Source: Thermoplasmatota archaeon (lineage in GTDB: Archaea > Thermoplasmatota > Penumbrarchaeia > Penumbrarchaeales > Penumbrarchaeaceae). From it: a stretch of 5,266 nucleotides of DNA. Numbering within the stretch: position 1 is the first letter of the stretch; each line of letters starts with the position of its first letter. Below, one piece after another: positions 1 to 5,266 of the stretch. Under the pieces are notes generated by a model. That model was given only the letters and a program-made list of their open reading frames with translations, did not search any database and had not been told where the DNA came from. The position numbers and the translations under genes are program-made. The stretch is taken from assembly GCA_016929175.1 (NCBI GenBank), contig JAFGJI010000101.1, positions 1 to 5,266 on the forward strand. The letters are read 5' to 3'.

Positions 1-26
1 ACGAATGACTGACTAACCTAACCTTG

Positions 27-34
27 TTTATATA
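27..34 (+). promoter_or_regulatory. Consensus archaeal TATA box upstream of the surface-protein operon
   Basis: TTTATATA is an exact match to the archaeal box A consensus TTTAWATA and lies in a longer A/T run reaching base 40. Initiation about 25 bases downstream would fall near 55-60 and give a leader of roughly 120 bases containing the dyad at 89-108. No clear purine-rich BRE is visible just upstream. A weaker A/T element, ATTAATAT (161-168), sits closer to the coding start and could instead drive a nearly leaderless transcript from the ATG at 197. The sequence alone cannot choose between them. Confidence 0.45.
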
Positions 35-88
35 ATTTATCTGTCGACACTTTTCCGCGTCATTTATTTCTTTCGGTTGAATTATTAC

Positions 89-108
89 AGCTGTGTGTTA
101 TCACAGCT
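89..108. promoter_or_regulatory. Perfect 7-bp inverted repeat in the leader (operator or RNA hairpin)
   Basis: AGCTGTG (89-95) and CACAGCT (102-108) are exact reverse complements around a 6-base spacer. As DNA the site could bind a dimeric regulator just downstream of the start expected from the TATA box at 27-34. As RNA it would form a 7-bp stem with a 6-base loop in the leader. No T-run follows, so a terminator for a gene left of the window is unlikely. Three copies of CATAAA (119-124, 144-149, 154-159) lie between it and the coding start. The function is inferred from position and symmetry only. Confidence 0.4.
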
Positions 109-178
109 ATATTCCGTTCATAAAGCATCGTTCTCTGCTTCAGCATAAACCGGCATAAAGATTAATATGTAGTTGTTG

Positions 179-3100
179 ATGAACAATAGTTCGCATATGA
201 GCTTCTTTCACCTGAGACCGACAGCTACTGCCGTTGTCTGTATTATTTTTATCTCTCTTTTTCCCTTGATCCAGATAGGACCCTCTGAGGTGTCCGTTGT
301 GACTGCTTTCAGCATGGCGGATACCTACATTGAGTCGAACATAACCACCGAGGTTACATGGGATGCTTTCCAATCACCTATCCATGTAAATTCCACTTTA
401 TGGATAACCCCATCGGGGTCGCTGACGGTTCTTCCAGGAACCGAGGTCAGGTTCGGTAAGAACTGCTCACTGATGGTCAATGGCTCCCTCATTATGGGGG
501 GGGAAGGGGGAAATACGACGTTCCGTCCACAGTCCGGGGCCCAGGCTGGAAGCTGGAGGGGAATTGTTCTGGGGGAGGGCTCCCGCTCAAGGTTCGAAAG
601 GGCAGTGATCATTGGGGCCAACGTGTCCATCGGATCGGACGGTCCCTCTGATGCGGTCATAAGGAATACTTCGATCTCCGGTTGCAACCTTACCTTTCTG
701 CTTGACCGGGGCTCAGGGATAGACGTTTACAACTCCACCCTGGACTATTCTCTTGTGAAAATAGAGGACAACAGGTCCGTATTGAGGACATTCGCACTGT
801 TGACAGGTATTGTAGTGGACCATATGGGGTCTCCGAAGAACTCCGTCCGGTTCGAGCTCATGGACAGCAATGGAACCCTTCTGGTGAGCCACATAGTGAA
901 CCAGACCGGAGAGGTTCCGTTGCTTCTCCTGGAGGGTGGGTCTTTCGTGAAGGATGGCAGGAACGAGACACCTGGCACCTACGAGATATCTCTATCCGAT
1001 AACCCCTTCACACATTATGTGAACCGCACTCTGTATTTCAACGGAACCTCCTCACAAAACATCGCCTTCCGTTACACCTGGCCGCCCGAGCTCTCATCGT
1101 GTCCGGAAAGCCTGTTCATCTACGAGGATTCACTTTTCTACCATTACACCGAGGTTCTGGACAGGAACGGTGTGGGCAGTGTCTCTGTCCAGATATCCTC
1201 TCCCGCAGCTTCCTACAATTGGGACCTCGGAAGATTGGAATTTCTGTATGCAAACGAATCGGTTCTCCTTGATATCGTGAATATCACACTATATGACGGG
1301 TACGACAGCAGAGAATACACGATCAAGGTCAACGTGACCCCCATGAACGATCCCGTTTTCGTGGAGCTGCCGTCGCATATGGTATATGTCCGGGAGGATG
1401 TCCCGACAGAGATGATCATCCTTCTCAGCGATGAGGACACTCCCATCGGGGACATCAACGTGTCTACCAGCGATCCGGACAACATCACGTATATTCCCGG
1501 GAGCACCAAACTTGTTTTCCTGTACGTGGATGGTACACCCTCGGAATTCAACATCACGCTGAGAGTGTCGGATGGTTCTACCATCAGAGAGGAGAAGCTC
1601 TTCGTCTACTTCCAGGCTGTGTTCTACTCCCCGTTCTTCAACGGTCCGATAGACGACATAGTGATAGAGGAGGACTCCTCTTATATACTCGATCTCACGG
1701 ACAGGATCGATGACCCGGACCTCGGTGAGAAGGTCACCCTCACTGTCGAGCAGGATGATCACAGCATCTTTTCATCAAAGGTCGAGGGCAGGAAGGTGTT
1801 CATCGAGACCCTCGCCAACGCAAACGGTCCAGGGAGGGTCCAGCTGATCCTCCGGGATGAACAGGGCCTCTCGGTTGGAAGGACCATCAACGTGACGGTG
1901 AGGCCGGTGGACGATCCCCCCGTCCTGTTCTATCCTTCCGTGGTCGAATGTGGTACAGGAGAATACCTCTTCAACATTTCCTATCTGGATATAGATGGTG
2001 ATGCTCCTGATTCGGTAACGCTCCATCTGGGGGATGCCAGGTATCCCATGGAAATGAGTCCGGATGACGGTCTGGACCCGAAGATAGGGATCCTGTTCTC
2101 GATCAAGATCCGTCTTTCTTCCGGACCTTATGATGTCCTTTTTTCATGCCGTCAGGGTGAGTTCGATGTGAACCTGTCCCACGGCTCGATCATTGTTCCA
2201 AGGACCGAAGTGATGCATACTCTCAGAGCATACAATGGTTCCCTGCAAGTGATCGTATGGGGATATGGGGACGGGATCCTCCCTGTCTTGCAGCTGTTCG
2301 GTGAGGGGTTCATTCCTCCCGCCGGAATGACCTATCTCGGGTGCTCATTCAGGGTTATCCCCGGAGGACTTGATATCACAAAGGTCAACATCAATGTCTT
2401 GCCCCTGGATCTCAGGGAGGACATAATGCCGATTTCGTCACGCCTGATGTATCTGTCCGGGAATAACTGGACCGATGCGGGGGTTGGTTTCTACACTTAT
2501 TCGACGGGGGTCTATTCGATCATGTTGCAGGGGGACATGTTGAACAATACCCTTGTAATGTTCGCCGAACTTGACAGCGAGTACGACACTGACGGGGACG
2601 GTGTGAAGAACCTGCTTGACGCGTTCCCACACGATCCACTGGAATGGAACGATACGGACAGGGACGGTACAGGTGACAATTCCGATCCGGACGATGACGG
2701 GGACGGTTTTTCGGATGACATCGAGGTCCTTGCCGGGACCGACCCGCGGAACCCCACATCCTATCCGCAGGATTCGGACGAGGACGGAATATTGGACTAT
2801 CTCGATGATGATGATGACGGTGACGGACTTCCTGACGAATGGGAGCTGACGTTCTTTTTGGACCCTCTGGACCCTTCGGATGCAATGGATGATCCGGACG
2901 GGGACGGTTACTCGAACCTTGATGAGTTCCTTCGCGGTAGCGATCCAACGGTCAGGGAAAGAGGCAGTGAGGAAGGGGGAGATATACCGGTATGGATCAT
3001 ACTTGCCATTGCCGTGGTCCTTATCCTCCTGCTTGCAGGTGTTATCGGTCTCCTCGTCTTTTCCAGAAGGCAAGGTGAGTGGGAAGTGGAAGAGAGAGAT

Positions 3101-3232
3101 GAGGAATGGGAGATCGCAGGAGAGCTCGATCCGGATGAAGCGGTGGAATGTCTGGAATGCGGAGAGGTGTACCCTTTGTGGTTCGAGAAATGCCCCAAGT
3201 GCGGCGGGGAGAACCCCTACAACGAGGAGTGA
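179..3232 (+). CDS. Large secreted membrane-anchored surface protein: beta-helix, cadherin-like and thrombospondin type 3 repeats, C-terminal zinc ribbon
   Basis: Residues count from the ATG at 179 (about 1017 aa). TTG at 173 and ATG at 197 are alternative starts; none has a clear Shine-Dalgarno, and a stop at 170 limits the frame. Residues 8-46 are a signal peptide (positive HLRP, long hydrophobic core, likely cleavage near AFSMA). Residues ~58-185 resemble a right-handed beta-helix, with short hydrophobic turns and a SWRGI motif. Residues ~300-580 contain cadherin-like/tandem-95 repeats, shown by the linkers VTPMNDPVF and VRPVDDPPV and the opening EEDSSYILDL. Ig-like segments follow (DIDGDAP near 605). 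Residues ~803-925 are Asp-rich DxDxDG thrombospondin type 3 repeats, which bind calcium. A membrane helix (936-962) followed by RR puts the tail in the cytoplasm, where C991, C994, C1005 and C1008 form a CxxC-x10-CxxC zinc ribbon. I count 28 N-X-S/T sequons, all outside. It is likely a cell-envelope adhesin or S-layer-associated protein; the ligand is unknown. It is cotranscribed with the reductase downstream. Confidence 0.9.
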   Translation: MNNSSHMSFFHLRPTATAVVCIIFISLFPLIQIGPSEVSVVTAFSMADTYIESNITTEVTWDAFQSPIHVNSTLWITPSGSLTVLPGTEVRFGKNCSLMVNGSLIMGGEGGNTTFRPQSGAQAGSWRGIVLGEGSRSRFERAVIIGANVSIGSDGPSDAVIRNTSISGCNLTFLLDRGSGIDVYNSTLDYSLVKIEDNRSVLRTFALLTGIVVDHMGSPKNSVRFELMDSNGTLLVSHIVNQTGEVPLLLLEGGSFVKDGRNETPGTYEISLSDNPFTHYVNRTLYFNGTSSQNIAFRYTWPPELSSCPESLFIYEDSLFYHYTEVLDRNGVGSVSVQISSPAASYNWDLGRLEFLYANESVLLDIVNITLYDGYDSREYTIKVNVTPMNDPVFVELPSHMVYVREDVPTEMIILLSDEDTPIGDINVSTSDPDNITYIPGSTKLVFLYVDGTPSEFNITLRVSDGSTIREEKLFVYFQAVFYSPFFNGPIDDIVIEEDSSYILDLTDRIDDPDLGEKVTLTVEQDDHSIFSSKVEGRKVFIETLANANGPGRVQLILRDEQGLSVGRTINVTVRPVDDPPVLFYPSVVECGTGEYLFNISYLDIDGDAPDSVTLHLGDARYPMEMSPDDGLDPKIGILFSIKIRLSSGPYDVLFSCRQGEFDVNLSHGSIIVPRTEVMHTLRAYNGSLQVIVWGYGDGILPVLQLFGEGFIPPAGMTYLGCSFRVIPGGLDITKVNINVLPLDLREDIMPISSRLMYLSGNNWTDAGVGFYTYSTGVYSIMLQGDMLNNTLVMFAELDSEYDTDGDGVKNLLDAFPHDPLEWNDTDRDGTGDNSDPDDDGDGFSDDIEVLAGTDPRNPTSYPQDSDEDGILDYLDDDDDGDGLPDEWELTFFLDPLDPSDAMDDPDGDGYSNLDEFLRGSDPTVRERGSEEGGDIPVWIILAIAVVLILLLAGVIGLLVFSRRQGEWEVEERDEEWEIAGELDPDEAVECLECGEVYPLWFEKCPKCGGENPYNEE
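496..503 (+). repeat. G8 homopolymer tract inside the surface-protein gene
   Basis: Eight consecutive G are followed by AA and five more G (506-510), encoding Met-Gly-Gly-Glu-Gly-Gly at about residues 106-111. Tracts of this length are known slippage sites in bacterial contingency loci. Here the frame is intact, so the sequenced copy is ON. Its early position means that gain or loss of one base would abolish nearly the whole protein. It may equally be a chance result of Gly codon choice. Confidence 0.6.
2591..2908 (+). repeat. Repeated Asp-Gly coding units of the thrombospondin type 3 region
   Basis: The 12-mer GACGGGGACGGT occurs exactly three times (2591-2602, 2696-2707, 2897-2908). A GAT-rich run encoding five consecutive Asp lies at 2804-2818. 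These units encode the DTDGDG, DDDGDG and DPDGDG calcium loops at about residues 803-916 of the surface protein. The identity extends to codon choice, which could allow recombination or slippage to change repeat number, although the intervening sequences differ and no recent tandem duplication is obvious. Confidence 0.75.
3224..3230 (+). promoter_or_regulatory. Shine-Dalgarno site of the reductase gene
   Basis: GAGGAGT contains GAGG and GGAG, complementary to the 16S rRNA 3' end, and ends 6 bases before the ATG at 3237. It lies inside the last codons of the surface-protein gene, so ribosomes ending at 3230-3232 finish over the site and translation is probably coupled. It favours the ATG at 3237 over the ATG at 3232, whose frame does not give the reductase. 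Confidence 0.75.
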
Positions 3233-3236
3233 TGGG

Positions 3237-3974
3237 ATGTTCGAAGGTTGTTTTCCAGGAAAGAAGTTCTTCGTTACCGGGGGCTCCAGGGGTATAGGTG
3301 CTGCCTGCGTTAAATTGTTGTTCAGGGGAGGTGCCTCCGTCGGTTTCTCTTATCGCAGTTCCGGGAGGGAAGCAAAGGAACTCATGGATGGTCTTGAGGG
3401 GGATGTATACGGGTACAAAGTGGATGTACTGGATGAGAAAGGAATGGAGGAAGCGATGGAGGATTTCTCATCTGCAGGTTCTGGGGGCATCCACGGACTC
3501 GTTGTGAATCATGGTATATACGAGCGCAGATCGTTCGACAGTATGGGAAAGGAGGAGTGGGACAGGACCCTTGGTACGAACCTTGACGGGGCTTTCGTAG
3601 CTGTAAAGAAAGCGATCCCTTACATGGAGAGGGGGTCCATTGTTATGATATCTTCCCAGCTGGCTTTCAAGGGTTCGGGTTACGGAGCGGACTACGCTGC
3701 TTCGAAAGCCGGAATACTGGGGCTCGCGAGATCACTTGCGAGGGAGCTTGCCCCTCGAATAAGGGTGAATACGATAGCTCCGGGGTTCGTGGATACGGAT
3801 ATACTTGCAGGGGATACCGAGGAAAAGAGGAATAAAAGGATAGAGGAGGTCCCGCTGAAGCGTATTGGAGCACCTGAGGAGGTTGCGGAGGTTGTCGCCT
3901 TTCTGCTCTCGGACAGTTCCTCGTACATCACGGGAGCCAACATCGATGTGAACGGCGGTCTGTACATCCATTAG
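3237..3974 (+). CDS. Short-chain dehydrogenase/reductase, FabG-like (SDR family, classical type)
   Basis: A 245-residue protein, the usual length for classical SDRs, predicted to be a soluble NAD(P)(H)-dependent oxidoreductase acting on a carbonyl or hydroxyl substrate. The Rossmann cofactor motif TGGSRGIG is at 14-21, and R18 with R40 after the second strand suggests NADP(H). D63 is placed to contact the adenine. The catalytic tetrad appears complete: N115, S140, Y153 (YAASK) and K157. The PG motif is P182-G183, and the C-terminal ITGANIDVNGG is typical of FabG-type proteins. The usual NNAG motif reads VNHG (90-93), a His in place of Ala. The start is set by the Shine-Dalgarno at 3224-3230 and a 4-base gap after the surface-protein stop. 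Family membership is secure. The substrate is not: 3-oxoacyl-ACP reductase is the default database label, but a sugar, polyol or other hydroxy compound is equally possible, and archaea generally lack a full type II fatty acid synthase. Confidence 0.93.
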   Translation: MFEGCFPGKKFFVTGGSRGIGAACVKLLFRGGASVGFSYRSSGREAKELMDGLEGDVYGYKVDVLDEKGMEEAMEDFSSAGSGGIHGLVVNHGIYERRSFDSMGKEEWDRTLGTNLDGAFVAVKKAIPYMERGSIVMISSQLAFKGSGYGADYAASKAGILGLARSLARELAPRIRVNTIAPGFVDTDILAGDTEEKRNKRIEEVPLKRIGAPEEVAEVVAFLLSDSSSYITGANIDVNGGLYIH

Positions 3975-3988
3975 AGCAGGAGTGAGCG

Positions 3989-4051
3989 ATGGATCTACAA
4001 AGGGTCGAGCGATGGAAGTATTTTTCTTTTTGTTTCCCGAGTTATCCTTGA
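3989..4051 (+). other. Short 20-codon ORF with a Shine-Dalgarno, doubtful
   Basis: The ATG at 3989 is 14 bases after the reductase stop and is preceded by GGAGTGA (3979-3985). It encodes MDLQRVERWKYFSFCFPSYP, then stops at 4049-4051. The T-rich terminator tract lies within it, which argues against a functional gene. It may be the leftover start of a third operon gene whose body was lost, or chance. Confidence 0.15.
4021..4035 (+). terminator. T-rich transcription terminator after the reductase gene
   Basis: TTTTTCTTTTTGTTT has 13 T in 15 bases and begins 46 bases after the reductase stop. Archaeal RNA polymerase terminates at such non-template T-tracts without needing a hairpin, and no strong hairpin precedes it. 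It would end the two-gene operon. Confidence 0.55.
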
Positions 4052-4247
4052 TCGTTCATCGGACCATGAGTCATTTTGGGAATGTTCCGCAATGCCAGCA
4101 TTAATCGTTCGCTAATTCTGTTTCCGACTCATCGGCAAGATCAGCAATTTTGCTTGTGTTCGAAAAAAAGACCGTTTTTCCAACATATGGCGCAAGCAGG
4201 AAATCGGATCGATTTTTCAACGATATTCTCAAAATAACCCTTGAGCA

Positions 4248-4255
4248 TTTAAATA
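4248..4255 (+). promoter_or_regulatory. Isolated consensus TATA box with no obvious downstream gene
   Basis: TTTAAATA matches the archaeal box A consensus exactly and sits in an A/T run to 4261. Rightward initiation would fall near 4275-4285, just before the 3' end of the convergent minus-strand gene, and only a 10-codon ORF (ATG at 4308) follows. Because ATTTAAAT is palindromic, leftward use is also possible. It could drive an antisense or small RNA, be the remnant promoter of a displaced gene, or be chance in AT-rich DNA. Confidence 0.3.
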
Positions 4256-4305
4256 TTATATGGTTTTTTGAATCGGGTTTTTCCGGTTACGAGGGGCTTT
4301 AGGAA

Positions 4306-4791
4306 TCATGATTGGTTCTTCTTATTCCTCCACCTTCTAACTTCAATTAGAATAATCAAACTGAGGCAAATGAACAGATTAAGTGTTGTATAGCCAATCA
4401 CAAAATAATTCGAGTTGAATATCTTTTCATAAGAAACAATCGACCATTCCCCTGAACTATATACAGATCTTCTCAAGTGGGCTTTAAAAATATCTCCACG
4501 ACTAAATGGTCCCAGTTCACCTTCAAAAGTAAAAGCTTCTAAGTAATCTCCAATTCTCATAGGGGGCATCTCTTCATATCCTATGTTCTCTTCTTCCAGA
4601 ATCTGGATCTTTAACGAAATCCTATTTGATTGATAAGACCATTCTTCCTCTCTAATATCTACTATTCTTGCATAGACCCTGATTTCATTACAACGCGTGG
4701 GTATTGAAATACCATTGGTTGATGTTAGGATTGATGAGAGAAATAATAGTATAATTATACTAATCAACCCTTTCTCCAGCTTTCTTTCCAT
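4306..4791 (-). CDS. Hypothetical small membrane protein with two terminal hydrophobic segments
   Basis: I do not recognise this 161-residue protein. The ATG at 4791 is chosen over an in-frame TTG at 4800 because it is the stronger codon and lies about 23 bases from a TATA-like element. Residues 8-25 form an N-terminal hydrophobic segment (signal anchor or signal peptide). Residues ~35-125 are a soluble, probably extracytoplasmic domain with alternating beta-like stretches (EIRVYARIVDI, RISLKIQIL, GDIFKAHLRR, EWSIVSYEKI) that might form an OB-like barrel; that fold is only a guess. Residues 129-149 are a second membrane helix, followed by a basic tail (RRWRNKK), which by the positive-inside rule is cytoplasmic. 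The DNA is about one-third G+C, far below the operon to the left. It follows the minus-strand gene at 4867-5266 with a 75-base gap and may share its transcript or use its own promoter. Confidence 0.72.
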   Translation of the reverse strand: MERKLEKGLISIIILLFLSSILTSTNGISIPTRCNEIRVYARIVDIREEEWSYQSNRISLKIQILEEENIGYEEMPPMRIGDYLEAFTFEGELGPFSRGDIFKAHLRRSVYSSGEWSIVSYEKIFNSNYFVIGYTTLNLFICLSLIILIEVRRWRNKKNQS

Positions 4792-4810
4792 AAATTTCAA
4801 TTTTCCAACT

Positions 4811-4817
4811 TGTATAG
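4811..4817 (-). promoter_or_regulatory. TATA-like element before the small membrane protein gene
   Basis: Read on the minus strand this is CTATACA, centred about 23 bases before the ATG at 4791. That is the spacing expected for a leaderless archaeal transcript, which fits the lack of a good Shine-Dalgarno. It is not a perfect consensus. Its upstream edge overlaps the palindrome at 4816-4831, so a protein bound there would block TBP/TFB access. Confidence 0.35.
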
Positions 4818-4831
4818 AAGGTTAACCTTCT
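4816..4831. promoter_or_regulatory. Perfect 16-bp palindrome, candidate operator
   Basis: AGAAGGTTAACCTTCT is identical to its own reverse complement. It lies in the 75-base gap between the two minus-strand genes and covers the BRE/TATA position expected for the gene at 4306-4791, a usual place for an archaeal repressor site. As RNA it would fold into a 6-bp stem with a UUAA loop, but no T-run follows on the minus strand, so an operator is favoured over a terminator. The regulator is not in the window. Confidence 0.5.
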
Positions 4832-4866
4832 CATGAAATTCCTTCTTCGGCGGGTTCTACGAATTC

Positions 4867-5266
4867 TCATTCAATTTTTCGTCCATGCATTGAATCAAAG
4901 ATCTTCGATGATATTGTCAAATATCGCATTTTCTTCCAAGTACTTGGATGTCTCTCTTTCATAGCAATATATTCTCCTTTTTCAAATATCCTATAACCCT
5001 CCTTGAATTTGATACAATAAATGTCAAGACAGTTCTTGGTTGAATATGGGTTGTCGTAATATCGATACCTAAATGGATTGATTGAAGAAAAAAATGGTAT
5101 TGATTTTCTACGTTCTATAGTCTCAATATCACTGTAAAAGTATTCAGTGAAATATTGCATAAATATACCAGCTTGGATCGAAAATGTTTCGCCATGGTCT
5201 AAATAGGATCTTCTATCCAACGTTCTTGAGGAAAGGAAGATAATTCCAAAAAATGTTGATAGAAAT
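4867..5266 (-). CDS. Hypothetical membrane-anchored or secreted protein, 5' end cut by the window edge
   Basis: The frame is open from the right edge to a TGA at 4867-4869, giving 132 visible residues. The apparent TTG start at 5220 is not convincing: the 15 codons before it (5221-5265) read FLSTFFGIIFLSSRT, the end of a hydrophobic helix or signal peptide, so the true start is beyond the window. The rest is a polar domain rich in Tyr, Phe and basic residues, with 12 Tyr among the last 117 residues (YFTEYFYSD, YRYYDNPY), two Cys (KNCLDIYC) and a basic C-terminal third (MKERHPSTWKKMR). I recognise no family. It shares low G+C and strand with the next gene, and both appear to be small membrane-associated proteins, so they may act together. 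A decayed larger gene cannot be excluded. Confidence 0.6.
   Translation of the reverse strand, partial: FLSTFFGIIFLSSRTLDRRSYLDHGETFSIQAGIFMQYFTEYFYSDIETIERRKSIPFFSSINPFRYRYYDNPYSTKNCLDIYCIKFKEGYRIFEKGEYIAMKERHPSTWKKMRYLTISSKIFDSMHGRKIE

Larger units (their letters stand above)
3975..4305. other. Intergenic stretch between the operon and the minus-strand AT-rich genes
   Basis: I see no convincing gene in these 331 bases. They hold a 20-codon ORF with a Shine-Dalgarno (3989-4051), a T-rich tract (4021-4035), a 9-bp direct repeat GAGCGATGG (3984-3992 and 4007-4015), a short dyad AAATCG-GAT-CGATTT (4201-4215), and an A7 run (4163-4169) that reads as T7 on the minus strand and could help end transcription of the minus-strand genes. 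A consensus TATA box lies at 4248-4255. I found no tRNA cloverleaf or CRISPR repeat here. Confidence 0.6.

Noticed and set aside
167..172. ATGTAG as a regulatory start-stop upstream ORF
   Set aside because: It has no Shine-Dalgarno, and such a hexamer is common by chance. It is mentioned only as part of the leader.
1289..1762. 157-residue minus-strand open frame
   Set aside because: It is fully antisense to the cadherin-like part of the surface protein, with no recognisable motif or start context.
2438..3073. 211-residue minus-strand open frame
   Set aside because: It is antisense to the Asp/Gly repeat region, and its repetitive V/I/R-rich content is the mirror of GAC/GAT codons. The plus-strand frame has clear domains.
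2880..3236. Upstream extension of the reductase frame to an ATG at 2880 (364 residues)
   Set aside because: The extra 119 residues overlap the zinc-ribbon end of the surface protein in another frame and have no SDR-like content. A good Shine-Dalgarno and normal family length favour the ATG at 3237.
4162..4180. GAAAAA...TTTTTC inverted repeat as an intrinsic terminator
   Set aside because: The stem is nearly all A-T and its T-run forms the arm itself. It is more likely homopolymer noise, though the A7 may act as a T-tract for the minus strand.
3975..4305. tRNA, structured RNA or CRISPR array in the intergenic stretch
   Set aside because: I found no cloverleaf arms, no GTTCRANNC T-loop in context and no regularly spaced repeats. 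The 9-bp direct repeat occurs only twice.
4867..5220. Complete 117-residue gene starting at TTG 5220
   Set aside because: The frame stays open to the window edge and the upstream codons encode a hydrophobic helix, so the gene is most likely partial.

Overview
The window looks archaeal, most likely Thermoplasmatota (Methanomassiliicoccales or an uncultured relative). This is an inference from several signs: boxes matching the archaeal TATA consensus TTTAWATA, a T-rich terminator tract without a hairpin, a Shine-Dalgarno site before the operon-internal gene but not before the operon-leading one, and a very large secreted protein with N-glycosylation sequons, thrombospondin type 3 repeats, one C-terminal membrane helix and a cytoplasmic zinc ribbon. 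No rRNA, tRNA or phylogenetic marker is present to settle it.

Layout. Bases 1-178 are an AT-rich leader with a consensus TATA box (27-34) and a perfect 7-bp dyad (89-108). Bases 179-3232 (+) encode a surface protein of about 1017 residues: signal peptide, probable beta-helix, cadherin-like/tandem-95 repeats, Ig-like segments, calcium-binding repeats, membrane helix, acidic cytoplasmic stretch and zinc ribbon. Four bases after its stop, and with its Shine-Dalgarno in the end of that gene, a FabG-like short-chain dehydrogenase/reductase follows (3237-3974, +). The two almost certainly form one operon, closed by a T-rich tract at 4021-4035. Bases 3975-4305 hold no convincing gene, but they contain a decayed-looking 20-codon ORF with its own Shine-Dalgarno and an isolated consensus TATA box at 4248-4255.

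At about 4300 the composition changes abruptly, from roughly 53-63% G+C in sampled 60-base rows on the left to about 32-33% on the right. Coding also switches to the minus strand. The right part carries a small two-helix membrane protein (4306-4791) and the 3' part of another probable membrane-anchored or secreted protein (4867-5266, cut by the right edge). I recognise neither. Between them lies a perfect 16-bp palindrome (4816-4831) overlapping the likely promoter of the first. This part resembles recently acquired accessory DNA.

The left operon pairs a calcium-binding surface protein with a soluble oxidoreductase; nothing in the sequence states how they cooperate. The best leads are the surface protein carrying a cytoplasmic zinc ribbon, its early G8 tract, the non-standard Asn-His-Gly motif of the reductase, and the AT-rich membrane-protein pair with its palindromic candidate operator.
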